Position numbers and translations under genes: made by a program
Shown: one piece after another, positions 1-8,020 of the stretch
Numbering within the stretch: the first letter of the stretch is position 1
How the letters are laid out: each line of letters starts with the position of its first letter
DNA from: Planctomyces sp.
Lineage (GTDB): Bacteria > Planctomycetota > Planctomycetia > Planctomycetales > Planctomycetaceae
Assembly: GCA_013822855.1 (NCBI GenBank)
Contig: PNLE01000026.1
Location: forward strand, 1 to 33,796
Length of the DNA: 33,796 nucleotides
Direction of reading: 5' to 3'
The notes under the pieces: model-generated
Database searches by the model: none
Seen by the model: the letters and a program-made list of their open reading frames with translations, nothing else
What the model was told of the DNA's origin: nothing

Positions 1-275
1 CACTATTTGTGGTGTGCTGTTTGTTGATGGCGGGTTGTTCGTCATCGACGGTGGAGACCAGCGAGCGCCCACTGGCGACTTACATCCGACGCGGGACACA
101 GGAAACTCGCGAGTTTCGCGAAATGCCGGCGGGTGAAGAGGAGATGTGGTTGCAGGCTTTATGGTGCCCGAAGTGCAAGGAGTGGCAGCCGATGCCGCCT
201 GGGGATGCCTGGCAGAGGAATGCAGCTCTTCGCGTGTGCCCGAAGACCAGAACACCCCTTGTTTTGAAGCCGTAG
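1..275 (+). CDS. Small Cys-containing lipoprotein, 5' end outside the window
   Basis: The reading frame is open to the left edge (codons for Leu-Phe lie before the first GTG at 9), so the true start is probably upstream and this is a partial gene. What is visible is the end of a hydrophobic signal segment leading into a lipobox-like LMAGC, which suggests a lipoprotein anchored through that cysteine. The mature part is only about 75 residues. It holds a CPKC pair and a later VCPKT, which resembles half of a zinc ribbon. The gene stops 9 bases before the PP-loop ATPase gene, so the two may be co-transcribed. I do not recognise the family; the lipoprotein call is inference from the lipobox. Confidence 0.6.
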   Translation, partial: LFVVCCLLMAGCSSSTVETSERPLATYIRRGTQETREFREMPAGEEEMWLQALWCPKCKEWQPMPPGDAWQRNAALRVCPKTRTPLVLKP

Positions 276-284
276 AGATTTCAC

Positions 285-1019
285 GTGCCAATCGATATCA
301 ATGCTTCCGGAGACTCCTTATTCATCGATGCGGCGACCGGTGGACGCACGCCGGTCGTCGTATCGTGGAGTGGCGGGAAGGATAGTCTGTTGGCATTGGA
401 GGCGGTCGTCAGTCAAAGTTCGGCTTTCGAGGTTCGCGGCCTGTTGACCACCTATTGCGGCGCGACATCACGGGTTGCGATTCACGGCACGCCGCTCTCA
501 TTGATCCGGGCCCAAGCGGCCGCACTTGGCTTGAGACTGTTCACAGTGGAATTGCCGGAGAATTGTCCGAACGTCATTTACGAGTCATTACTCACCGATG
601 CTTGGGATTCTTTGAAAGGCTTGGGAATCAGTACCGTCGTGTTCGGTGATCTCTACCTTGCCGATATCCGGGCCTATCGAGAACAGCTTTGCGGGAGTAT
701 GGGCGTGACTCCGCTTTTTCCGCTCTGGCAGGAGCGGACGCTGGGTATACCTGGTCGACTGGCCGGGATGGGGTATACCTCGGTGGTGTGCAGTGTGATG
801 TCCAACTGGCTATCGGATGAATATCTGGGGCGTACCCTCGACGAGGACTTTGTTCACGACTTGCCGCCGAATGTCGATCCCGCCGGTGAGAATGGGGAGT
901 ACCACAGCTTTGTGGTCGATGGGCCCCTGTTTCGACTTCCCGTTGGATTTGGCGTGCGGGGAACTCGCGATGAGGGGTGCTATCGCCAACTGGATATGTT
1001 TCCGGCCAGCGATCAATAG
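285..1019 (+). CDS. PP-loop ATP-binding protein of the DUF71/Dph6 (diphthine-ammonia ligase-like) family
   Basis: The 244-residue protein has the PP-loop signature SGGKDS at residues 29-34, the GDLYLADIRAYRE block near 121-133 and the family motif GENGEYHSFVVDGP at 201-214. These place it in the DUF71/COG2102 family of ATP-dependent amidases. The archaeal and eukaryotic members (Dph6) make diphthamide on elongation factor 2, which bacteria lack, so a bacterial member must do something else. Published comparative genomics predicted a B12-salvage role for a bacterial subgroup. The neighbour 24 bases downstream is a BtuF-like cobalamin-binding protein, which fits that prediction. Family assignment is firm; the substrate is inference. 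The ATG at 285 gives a full-length domain. Confidence 0.85.
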   Translation: MPIDINASGDSLFIDAATGGRTPVVVSWSGGKDSLLALEAVVSQSSAFEVRGLLTTYCGATSRVAIHGTPLSLIRAQAAALGLRLFTVELPENCPNVIYESLLTDAWDSLKGLGISTVVFGDLYLADIRAYREQLCGSMGVTPLFPLWQERTLGIPGRLAGMGYTSVVCSVMSNWLSDEYLGRTLDEDFVHDLPPNVDPAGENGEYHSFVVDGPLFRLPVGFGVRGTRDEGCYRQLDMFPASDQ

Positions 1020-1043
1020 AACGATGAAGAGAAGGAATCGATC

Positions 1044-1973
1044 ATGAGAAGGCCCGAACGGATCGTGTCGTTGATCGCGAGCGCCACCGAGATTGTGGAC
1101 AGTCTCGGCCTGACGGACGAACTGGTGGGGCGGTCGCACGAATGCGATCATCCGCCGCGCGTGCTTCCCTTGCCGATGTGCTCGTCCGCCAAGCTCGATG
1201 TGAATGGCACCAGCCTGGAGATCGACGAGCGGGTCAAGCAGGTGCTGCGCGAGGCGACGTCGGTGTACAACGTCGATGTCGATCTGCTCAACGAACTTGC
1301 GCCCACGCTGATCATCACGCAAACGCAATGCGAGGTGTGCGCGGTGAGCCTCAAGGATGTCGAAGCGGCCATGTGTGCCGTTGTCTCGAGCCAGCCCCGG
1401 ATCGTGGCGTGCGAACCGAATTGGCTTGCGGATGTGTGGAGTGACATCGATCGCGTGGCGACGGCGGCGGGGGTTCCCGAACGTGGTCGACAGGTAATCG
1501 AAAATTCTCAACTCCGCCTGGCTGAGATTGAACGTCGATCCCAAAAACTGGCCCGGCGGCCGCGTGTCGCCTGCATCGAATGGATGGAGCCGATCATGGC
1601 GGCCGGCAACTGGGTGCCGGAGTTGGTGAAGATCGCCGGTGGTGAGAATCTTTTCGGACAGGCGGGACAGCATTCGCCGTGGATGACGTGGGAAGAGCTG
1701 GTCGCCTCGGAGCCGGATGTGATGCTAGTGATGCCCTGTGGTTTTGACATTCCGCGCATTCAGAAGGAATGGCCCTGTCTGGCGCGACATCCCCGGTGGA
1801 ACGAGATCAAAGCCGTGCAAAGCGGGGAGGTCTACATCATCGACGGGAACCAATACTTCAATCGGCCGGGGCCGAGATTGGTGGAGTCGGCGGAGATCCT
1901 GGCGGAGATTTTCCATCCGGAGGTCTTTTCGTTCGGACATGCGGGAGTGGCCTATGTTCGACCGACGATCTGA
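1044..1973 (+). CDS. Cobalamin-binding protein, BtuF-like periplasmic-binding fold without signal peptide
   Basis: The 309-residue protein begins RRPERIVSLIASATEI, the usual opening of Fe/B12-type periplasmic-binding domains. It carries GRSHECDHPP at 29-38 and TQCEVCAVS near 94-102, both typical of the COG0614 branch annotated as cobalamin-binding protein. There is no signal peptide or lipobox ahead of the domain, so it probably acts in the cytoplasm rather than as the transporter's periplasmic receptor. An AAGGA-type ribosome site precedes the ATG. The gene follows the DUF71 ATPase by 24 bases, so they are likely one operon for corrinoid handling. No btuC or btuD permease gene is visible in the window. 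Binding to cobalamin is inferred from the family. Confidence 0.82.
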   Translation: MRRPERIVSLIASATEIVDSLGLTDELVGRSHECDHPPRVLPLPMCSSAKLDVNGTSLEIDERVKQVLREATSVYNVDVDLLNELAPTLIITQTQCEVCAVSLKDVEAAMCAVVSSQPRIVACEPNWLADVWSDIDRVATAAGVPERGRQVIENSQLRLAEIERRSQKLARRPRVACIEWMEPIMAAGNWVPELVKIAGGENLFGQAGQHSPWMTWEELVASEPDVMLVMPCGFDIPRIQKEWPCLARHPRWNEIKAVQSGEVYIIDGNQYFNRPGPRLVESAEILAEIFHPEVFSFGHAGVAYVRPTI

Positions 1974-2160
1974 GGTGACAGGGTGTGGATCTTGTTTCCC
2001 CGATCCGCCATCAATAACTGTGGGACGTCGCCGGTGCCCGTGCCTGTGAGACGTCATGCCCCCAGTCGACCCCATCACCGATTGATCTGGACGCTGGCCA
2101 AACGTGCCGTGTAAAAGTTCCCGCAATGTTCCAGTGACCGTCCCGACGCCGAAGCGGGGC

Positions 2161-2203
2161 ACGGACGAATGCCGTCCGGAACGAAGCCAACGGCAAGGCT
2201 TCG
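2161..2203 (+). repeat. Two tandem hairpins ahead of the lipoprotein gene
   Basis: CGGAC at 2162-2166 pairs with GTCCG at 2174-2178 (7-nt loop). Then CGAAGCC at 2182-2188 pairs perfectly with GGCTTCG at 2197-2203 (8-nt loop). They sit 38 bases before the ATG at 2241 and neither is followed by a T-run. They could be leader RNA structure. In GC-rich DNA, short hairpins also arise by chance. Confidence 0.3.
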
Positions 2204-2240
2204 AACCTGGAACGGGCGAGGGACAGCAAAAGGGTTCGTG

Positions 2241-2708
2241 ATGAATTGGTGGCGGTCGCGTACAAGAAAAGCCCCGCTGACGGCCTGTCTCATCGTGGGG
2301 CTGACAGTTGTGATGTCGTCTTGCGCCTCTTGGCAGAACGACCGAAAACTGAGCTTCCAGTCCTGCCCATGGCCGGCGGGTCAGCAGGTGCGCGAGGTGT
2401 TGAATGTGGTTCCCATCGGGTCGACGCGGGCCGATGCCCTGAAGAAACTGCAGAAAGCGGGCATCCAAGGCAATTACGGGGCAAACGATACGATCTACTA
2501 CTGCGATGTCTGGAAGCGGGAAGAGGCCATTTGGCACATCAATGTGGCTCTGCTCTTCGATGAGGAGGGACGAGTTTACGCCACCATGCCCGATGCTTCG
2601 GGGCAGATGGTGGAAAGCCCCCGAACAGCTCGGGAGAAGTCCCCCGTGGAGCAAAGTGATACGCCGGATCGTCAAAACGCTGCAGCGGAAGATCCTTTTC
2701 TGCCATAA
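2241..2708 (+). CDS. Small predicted lipoprotein of unknown function
   Basis: The ATG at 2241 is preferred over the in-frame ATG at 2169. It follows an AAGGG ribosome site by six bases and starts directly with a basic n-region (WWRSRTRK), then a hydrophobic stretch and a lipobox-like VMSSC ending at C28. The 155-residue product therefore looks like a lipoprotein. After the anchor, the segment VVPIGSTRADALKKLQKAG recalls the short helix-turn of BamE/SmpA-like proteins (a PxGxT start then a helix), but the likeness is weak. The C-terminal 40 residues are polar and probably disordered. No family recognised with confidence. A terminator-like hairpin lies immediately after the stop. Confidence 0.65.
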   Translation: MNWWRSRTRKAPLTACLIVGLTVVMSSCASWQNDRKLSFQSCPWPAGQQVREVLNVVPIGSTRADALKKLQKAGIQGNYGANDTIYYCDVWKREEAIWHINVALLFDEEGRVYATMPDASGQMVESPRTAREKSPVEQSDTPDRQNAAAEDPFLP

Positions 2709-2709
2709 C

Positions 2710-2735
2710 GTGTGAGCCCCACTGGCCACACTTTT
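2710..2735 (+). terminator. Intrinsic terminator-like hairpin
   Basis: Starting two bases after the TAA of the lipoprotein gene, GTGTG (2710-2714), a bulged A, and GCC (2716-2718) pair with GGC (2724-2726) and CACAC (2727-2731). The loop is CCACT and TTTT follows. The stem has 8 base pairs and sits between two convergent genes, where a terminator is expected. The short T-run makes it only moderately strong. Confidence 0.5.
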
Positions 2736-2845
2736 ATGCAAACCTGCCCGGCAAGCATGCTGTTCCGCTGATGGGTGAGGAAGTCTTCAGCGAAGGGAAC
2801 CATTCTGCTGGCTTCGCGCGGCCAAGATCCGGTGTCTCTTGCGAC

Positions 2846-3361
2846 TCACCTCGGGTTGGTCGCCACGGATCGAAGTGCGGGCTGATGATTCGCCTGGCTT
2901 GGGAGTGCCGGAGAGGGAGGAACTGAAGAATTCTCCGCAGGGAGAATCTTGAGATGGCCGTCGCAAAAGCGGCAGGCGGCTTTCAATCCCAAATACTTCG
3001 GAGCGAACCGCATCGATTTTTCACAGTGGGGGCAATCCGCGAAGACACTCAGGTTTTTGAGTGCCGGATTGGTCAGATCAAAGCAGAAACTCGTTTGACA
3101 GTGCTTGCAACTGACATGCTGGCCCACATATTTGCGGTTGATTCGCAGCTCTTTCTGACACCCCGGGCATGGGACGAAATAGCCTTCGAAGTTCAGTTCG
3201 ATGACCGATTCGATGACAGGCAGGGGGACGAATGCCGGCACCACGATCTCCTCGGGACGGAGGTCGGTGTTGAGGAGATGACGGCAAGTTCGGCAACGAA
3301 CGATGTTCGCTGGAACGTCTTCTCCACACGTCGGGCACGGGCCACCGGGCCATGCGGGCAT
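2846..3361 (-). CDS. Triple zinc-ribbon protein of unknown function
   Basis: The 171-residue protein has six CxxC knuckles: CPTC 9-12, CRTC 23-26, CPGC 65-68, CKHC 85-88, CPHC 110-113 and CRFC 130-133. They form three zinc-ribbon modules. In modules two and three the knuckles are separated by R(I/F)xxKYxGxxxxC, a repeat arrangement I associate with planctomycete zinc-ribbon proteins of unknown role. The C-terminal 30 residues are Ser/Pro-rich and probably disordered. The ATG at 3361 follows a GGAAG ribosome site. There is no TM segment or signal peptide, so it is likely cytoplasmic. It lies 138 bases downstream of the beta-propeller gene on the same strand. Zinc binding is inferred from the cysteines. 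Confidence 0.75.
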   Translation of the reverse strand: MPAWPGGPCPTCGEDVPANIVRCRTCRHLLNTDLRPEEIVVPAFVPLPVIESVIELNFEGYFVPCPGCQKELRINRKYVGQHVSCKHCQTSFCFDLTNPALKNLSVFADCPHCEKSMRFAPKYLGLKAACRFCDGHLKILPAENSSVPPSPALPSQANHQPALRSVATNPR

Positions 3362-3499
3362 AAGGCTTCCTTCAAGTCTGAAATTGATGGCCTGCGAATC
3401 GCGTCCGAAAAGAGTTCTGCGACGCTAGTGCACTGGCGAGCAGTTCGCATGCCAAACACGACAGCCGGTGTGGAGTGCAGCAAAGTGATCCAGCTCGCA

Positions 3500-4834
3500 C
3501 TATTTTGCCGCAGTCGGAAGACTGAACAGTTTGCTGAAGGTCTTCGCGTAAACGGCGCCATTGGAGACGGCCAAGGTCGAGTAGGACTCCTCGCCGAGAT
3601 CTGTGGTTCCCAGTAGCTCGTACTTTTCAGTTGCCGACAGACAACTCAGTTTTCCCGCCTCGTCGATGTTGTAGAGGCGATCTTCCAAGAGGATGGGGGA
3701 AGCCGTGAACTTGCCCCCGACCCGCTCCGTCCAAAAAACTTTTCCGGTGATGGCGTTCAGGCAGGAGACGACGCCGCCATCTCCCCAGAGGAAAAGCAGG
3801 TCGTTGTGATAGAGGCAGCAGGGGACATAGGGGAGCAGGCGGTCAAGCTTTAACGAGACGGGCATTTTGCCATCCCGGGGCTTAGCGAGGGGGTCAATCA
3901 GGAAGTAGTCGGTACCCTTCGCCCCCTGCCCTGCTCCGGCGAAGATTCTGCTCGCACCGATCACCGGCGAGGCCACGGTTCGGCGTGGGAATGGTTCGCT
4001 GGCCCATTGAAGTTCGCCAGTCCAAGGGTCGAGGGCCGTGACGCCGGAGACTCCGTTGACGCAGATCAGCTGGGCTGGACCGCCACCTGCAGGCTCGAAG
4101 ATTGCGGGTGTCGCGTACGAGGTTTCACGTGATTCGCGAGTCTTCTTCCAGACGATTTCACCGGACTTCCGATCGAGTGCCACGATGAAGCTGTCGGTAT
4201 CCTGGTCGTTAACCATGATCAGCAGATTCTCGAACAGGATCGGTGACGCCCCTTGTCCGTGTTGTGAGGCGAAGGGGCCGAGATCGACTTTCCAGAGTCT
4301 TTTGCCGCCAAAGTCGAACGCTTCGACCAAGAAGTTCTCGTTGTCGGCCCAGGCGGCATAGACTCTTTCCGAGTCGACCGTCGGGCTGGCGTTGGCGAAG
4401 CTGCTTTTCGCGTGTTTGCCGTTCACACCCAAGGTGGTGGAGGCGGACCAGGCGATCTCGCCGGTGTCGGTCTTCAAGGCGTGCAGGGTTCGGCGGGATT
4501 GGTTGTCGCCGATAAGTTCGGCCGAAGTGACAAAGACACGGTTGTCCCAGATCACCGGCGAGGAATGGCTGACTCCCGGAATATCGCGCACCCATTTGGC
4601 CGCTTTGGGATTCCACTGGGCGGGAAAGCCTTTTTCTGAGGAGTGCCCGGAACCATTGGGGCCGCGGAAGCGTGGCCAGTTCTCGGCGGAGGCGGATTTG
4701 GGGGGCAGCATCAGGCCACCGCAAAGCAGTGTTCCGACGAGAGCATGGAAGAGAGCAGGGACGAGAGCGACGCGATGCGGAATCCAGCGTCGCAGGAAGT
4801 GAACGCTCGCGTGGGTGATCGGGAAACGTGGCAT
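3500..4834 (-). CDS. Exported PQQ-like beta-propeller repeat protein
   Basis: The protein opens its mature part with ENWPRFRGPNGSG, the hallmark of the planctomycete outer-membrane-biogenesis/PQQ-like WD40 propeller proteins. It then shows repeats of the type SSPVIWDNRVFVTSAE, LHALKTDTGEIAWSA, VALDRKSGEIVWKKTRES, TALDPWTGELQWASEP and LNAITGKVFWTERVGG, each a blade with the WxxxG-type PQQ strand pattern. I place the start at the ATG at 4834 (444 residues) because it leaves a signal peptide with a basic n-region, a hydrophobic core and an SASA cleavage site before ENWPRF. A longer frame reaches an ATG at 5005 but adds an implausible N-terminal extension. It is probably periplasmic; whether it binds PQQ or is a scaffold cannot be told. 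Divergent from the FHA-type activator. Confidence 0.85.
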   Translation of the reverse strand: MPRFPITHASVHFLRRWIPHRVALVPALFHALVGTLLCGGLMLPPKSASAENWPRFRGPNGSGHSSEKGFPAQWNPKAAKWVRDIPGVSHSSPVIWDNRVFVTSAELIGDNQSRRTLHALKTDTGEIAWSASTTLGVNGKHAKSSFANASPTVDSERVYAAWADNENFLVEAFDFGGKRLWKVDLGPFASQHGQGASPILFENLLIMVNDQDTDSFIVALDRKSGEIVWKKTRESRETSYATPAIFEPAGGGPAQLICVNGVSGVTALDPWTGELQWASEPFPRRTVASPVIGASRIFAGAGQGAKGTDYFLIDPLAKPRDGKMPVSLKLDRLLPYVPCCLYHNDLLFLWGDGGVVSCLNAITGKVFWTERVGGKFTASPILLEDRLYNIDEAGKLSCLSATEKYELLGTTDLGEESYSTLAVSNGAVYAKTFSKLFSLPTAAK

Positions 4835-5019
4835 GGAGGTTCCGTCCTTGTCTGAAAGCATAACTTCGGTCGCATCTTGGGAATTGGATTCATCGAGAAT
4901 GACTTTTGCGCCATTCAACCGCAAGAGGGGTCTTGATTTTGAAATGCCGGATCTGATGAGAATGGGATTGGCCGTCCCGTTGACGATGATGATGCGATGC
5001 CTCATCCTTAGACGATCGC

Positions 5020-5028
5020 TGGTACAAT
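5020..5028 (+). promoter_or_regulatory. Extended -10 promoter candidate
   Basis: TGGTACAAT at 5020-5028 fits an extended -10 element (TGn then TACAAT, one mismatch to TATAAT) with no clear -35. It lies in the divergent intergenic region, 88 bases before the chosen ATG of the FHA-type activator, which gives a sensible leader length. Confidence 0.4.
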
Positions 5029-5115
5029 CTGGAGAAGAATTTGTCTGTTGTTCGAGAGTGAATTGGTGCGAACCTCACGCCACTGAACGTGGCCCCTCAT
5101 AAATTGCTGAAGTTC

Positions 5116-7149
5116 ATGACTGAAGAGGCCGTCTCAACGAATGCGGATCTGGCGTATCTCGTGGTTCGCACGGGAGTGACGCGGGGGGACGTGTATCGCC
5201 TGCCATCCAACCAGGTGACGACGATTGGCCGCGCCACGACTTGCCGGATCGTGGTGCAGGATGAAATCTGCAGTCGCAACCACTGCGAGCTGTTCTTCAG
5301 CAGCGACCGTTGGAGGCTGCGGGATTGCGGCAGCCGGAATGGAACCAAGGTGCGCGGCGAGCCGATCGTCGGCGATGTCGAGTTGCGATTCGGTCAGTCC
5401 TTTCAGATCGGCAGCACGATTTTCGGCCTCGCGGGGAGTTTGTCCCAGCGTTGGGACGACGACGCGGGTCTCGACGAGCCGATTGAATCCGACACCGTGG
5501 ATGCGATGCGGGAGCGTCAGGAAAGTGATAGTAATCCCGAGATCCTGCACCGTCGCCGCCAATCCCGCTTCCGGCAACCCGTCGATTCGGCCGCCCGCGA
5601 CAAGACATCTCTGGAACTGTCACGGTTGTACCGGTTGGCGTTGGACATGGGGGCGGCGACCACGGCGCAGTCGTTGGCCGAGATCGTGCTGGAGGGCCTG
5701 CTCAATGCGACGGCCGCCAGCATCGGTGCGATTCTGCTGACTCCCGTGGGGAACGGCAAAAAGTCGGGTTCGGCGGATCAACTGACAGTGGTGGCCTACC
5801 GGGCCGAAAATCATCAGCCTTACCATCCGGTCTCCGCATATCTTTCGCAGATCGTGCTCACTGACCAGGAGGCGGTTCTCGCCCGGGATATCGCTTCGGA
5901 TGCCAGGTTCCTGGATCGGGACAGCCTCGGTGAAATCCAGGCGCAGAGCGTGATCTGCGCCCCGGTGAGGACACAGGAGAAGGTTCACGGGCTGATCCAT
6001 CTTTACTCAACCGACGCGGCCACGCAGTTGGAGGTTGATGACCTTGAATTCACGCTCGCAGTCGCGGATCAGATGGCCGCTGGACTGGAACAGCTCCAGC
6101 GGGTCGAGAAGTTGCAGGCGGGATTGCAGCGGGCGGAAGTCGAGAACCAGACACTGCGCGAGCAATTGCGCAGCGAGATGGATTTGATCGGCGAGAGCAC
6201 GGCCATGCAGCAGCTCAAAGGTCGTATCGCCCGGATCGCGCCAACGGATGCCACGGCGCTGATTCGCGGGGAAAGCGGTTCCGGGAAGGAGCTGATCGCG
6301 CGGGCCATCCATATCCACAGCAATCGGCGGAACGGCCCGTTCATCACGATGAACTGCGCGGCTCTCTCGGAAAGCCTCTTGGAGAGTGAGCTGTTTGGTC
6401 ATGAAAAGGGATCATTCACCGGGGCGGTGGGCCGGAAGCTGGGGAAATTCGAACAGGCCCATCACGGGACGATTTTCCTCGATGAAGTGGGGGAAATGAG
6501 CCCCGGAGTGCAGGCGAAGTTCCTCAGAGTGCTGGAGGGGCACCCTTTCGAGCGTGTCGGAGGTGGCGAGCCGGTGCATGCGGATGTCCGGGTGGTGGCG
6601 GCAACGAATCGCGATTTGGAAAAAGCCGTCGCGGATGGGACCTTCCGCCAGGATCTCTACTTCCGCTTGCAGGTGGTGGAGTTGGTCGTCGAGCCTCTGC
6701 GTCGCCGACGGTCGGATATCCCCCTTTTGGCAAATTACTTCCTCAATCGTTTCGCGCGAAAGATGGCGAGGAACATGGTGGGCTTCACGCCGGGGGCCAT
6801 GCAGTCTTTGATCGAGTATGATTGGCCGGGCAATGTGCGTGAATTGCAGCACACCATCGAGCGGGCGGTGATCCTTTGTCCCCATGAGGCGGTGGGCCAG
6901 GCGGATCTGCATCTTTCCGCGCTGGGTTCGATGGCGAAGACAGCAGAGCCTTCAAGGGACATCTCCACCCGCCAGACTTTTGAGGCGTTGCCTCTGGAGA
7001 TCGTCGAACAGCAGCACATTCTGGCGACTTTGGAATGGACGAGCTGGAACAAATCGCAAGCGGCCCAGATTCTGGGAATCGAGCGTTCGACACTCGACCG
7101 GAAATTGAAGCGTTACGATGTGGAACGGCCCAAAGAGAAAAATCTGTAA
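5116..7149 (+). CDS. FHA-GAF-AAA+-Fis sigma54-dependent transcriptional activator
   Basis: Counting from the ATG at 5116 (677 residues), an FHA domain spans about 13-107 with IGR near 37, SRNH at 53-56 and GSRNGT around 72-77. A GAF domain lies about 165-330, and the sigma54-interaction AAA+ module follows. That module has Walker A GESGSGKE at 385-392, GSFTGA at 432-437 (sigma54 contact loop, Ser in place of the usual first Ala) and Walker [11 protein letters not shown] at 452-461. A Fis-type helix-turn-helix closes the protein. It should bind enhancer DNA and remodel sigma54 RNA polymerase, controlled by a phospho-threonine partner through FHA and perhaps a small ligand through GAF. There is no receiver domain. 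A GTG at 5089 would add nine residues but sits in a small hairpin with no ribosome site. Confidence 0.9.
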   Translation: MTEEAVSTNADLAYLVVRTGVTRGDVYRLPSNQVTTIGRATTCRIVVQDEICSRNHCELFFSSDRWRLRDCGSRNGTKVRGEPIVGDVELRFGQSFQIGSTIFGLAGSLSQRWDDDAGLDEPIESDTVDAMRERQESDSNPEILHRRRQSRFRQPVDSAARDKTSLELSRLYRLALDMGAATTAQSLAEIVLEGLLNATAASIGAILLTPVGNGKKSGSADQLTVVAYRAENHQPYHPVSAYLSQIVLTDQEAVLARDIASDARFLDRDSLGEIQAQSVICAPVRTQEKVHGLIHLYSTDAATQLEVDDLEFTLAVADQMAAGLEQLQRVEKLQAGLQRAEVENQTLREQLRSEMDLIGESTAMQQLKGRIARIAPTDATALIRGESGSGKELIARAIHIHSNRRNGPFITMNCAALSESLLESELFGHEKGSFTGAVGRKLGKFEQAHHGTIFLDEVGEMSPGVQAKFLRVLEGHPFERVGGGEPVHADVRVVAATNRDLEKAVADGTFRQDLYFRLQVVELVVEPLRRRRSDIPLLANYFLNRFARKMARNMVGFTPGAMQSLIEYDWPGNVRELQHTIERAVILCPHEAVGQADLHLSALGSMAKTAEPSRDISTRQTFEALPLEIVEQQHILATLEWTSWNKSQAAQILGIERSTLDRKLKRYDVERPKEKNL

Positions 7150-7267
7150 CAGAATTCGGCATGAGCCAATTTGTTGACAACCGCCTGTATTCAAGGGAAA
7201 AGTGAAGATCTGCCAGTGCCACTTGCTCCAGGAGCGGAAACTGCATGCAGTTCGTGTGAAAAAATTG

Positions 7268-7295
7268 TTGACAAATCTTGGGATCACCGCACAAT
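7268..7295 (+). promoter_or_regulatory. Possible sigma70-type promoter in the empty stretch
   Basis: A perfect TTGACA (7268-7273) is followed after 16 bases by CACAAT (7290-7295), a weak -10 match. No coding region starts within 700 bases downstream, so if real it would drive an RNA or a very long leader. Chance occurrence is quite possible. Confidence 0.25.
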
Positions 7296-7619
7296 ACGGG
7301 GGTTCTTGGAAAGGTCCTGCCTCGAAGCCTACACCTTGAAATCACACGAAATTTGTGACGCTGCTTGCAGTTGTTTGCCGATGGGTGCTGTTAACTTCGC
7401 ATCCCGCACGACTGCACAACATCGGTTTGAGTTTACGATGTGCGTCCACTGGTCCCGCCGGCAAGATGCCCGCGAGGTTTCCAAAGCGTGATGATGGATC
7501 GGAGTAATTTCGCCGGTGGGCGACTGGTTGATTGATTTGTTCGTGTCGATTTCCTCGAGTTATTGAGGGAATGGATACGGATAAGAAACTCCGGTCGGGT
7601 CGCCGGGTGACGTTCTGAT

Positions 7620-7661
7620 CCCAAGTCTTGGGTTCTCCAGAGCCATCAGACATGGTTCTGG
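7620..7661. repeat. Palindrome plus 10-bp hairpin
   Basis: CCCAAG (7620-7625) and CTTGGG (7627-7632) form a 13-base palindrome around a single T. Four bases later CCAGAGCCAT (7637-7646) pairs with ATGGTTCTGG (7652-7661) across the loop CAGAC, with all ten pairs formed and one of them G-T. No T-run follows, so it is not an intrinsic terminator. It is the strongest secondary structure in the non-coding stretch and may be part of an RNA or a protein-binding site. Confidence 0.45.
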
Positions 7662-7809
7662 TGGAAATGGTCTCAGTGCCTTGGCTTTCGCCATGCCAGA
7701 TTTTTGGTTTTGGGTCGGTGTCTGAATTGGCACCGATGATGGAAGAGCTGGGATCAGTTGAAAGTAGGAAAGTTGGACAGTGTGATTCCGATGTCGGACT
7801 GAACTTTAG

Positions 7810-7831
7810 GCGAAAGATGGCAGTTTTTCGC
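7810..7831. repeat. Short inverted repeat GCGAAA/TTTCGC
   Basis: GCGAAA (7810-7815) pairs with TTTCGC (7826-7831) over a 10-base loop. The T-run lies inside the right arm rather than after it, so on the plus strand it is not a classic terminator. Low specificity. Confidence 0.25.
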
Positions 7832-8004
7832 AGGTAGTTCACTGGACTGAGTCTCCAAACTTGGGTCAGCGAAGTCGATGGCGGTTGGTATCTTGGCTGT
7901 TCGATTCAGTGATTTGGTGAGAAATAAACGTATTGGTTGAGAGCGTCGGCTCCCCCGATCCGTCCAAAGTATTTGAAAACAAAATTCATTTGATCCTTAA
8001 GAAG

Positions 8005-8011
8005 AAAGGAG
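8005..8011 (+). promoter_or_regulatory. Strong ribosome binding site AAAGGAG
   Basis: AAAGGAG lies nine bases before the ATG at 8021, an almost ideal Shine-Dalgarno sequence. Most genes in this window have weaker sites, so this fixes the start and suggests efficient translation of the acidic protein. Confidence 0.7.
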
Positions 8012-8020
8012 TGTTCGACG

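Larger units (their letters stand above)
7150..8020. other. 871-base stretch without a convincing gene
   Basis: No open frame here has a recognisable protein, a good ribosome site or neighbour-like codon use. The longest, on the minus strand at 7342-7842, reads as random sequence. The stretch is visibly less GC-rich than its flanks. It contains a promoter-like TTGACA/CACAAT pair (7268-7295), a 13-base palindrome (7620-7632), a 10-bp hairpin (7637-7661) and a 6-bp hairpin (7810-7831). It could hold an unannotated RNA, a long leader for the acidic-protein gene at 8021, or a decayed gene. Confidence 0.5.

Noticed and set aside
7174-7196. TTGACA just after the sigma54 activator gene
   Set aside because: No acceptable -10 element at 15-19 bases.
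7327-7358. TCACA-N7-TGTGA inverted repeat resembling a CRP site
   Set aside because: The half-sites are in reversed order and the spacing is not 6, so it is not a CRP-type site.
7342-7842. 166-residue minus-strand frame in the empty stretch
   Set aside because: No ribosome site, unusual composition and no similarity to a known family that I can see; probably chance in lower-GC DNA.
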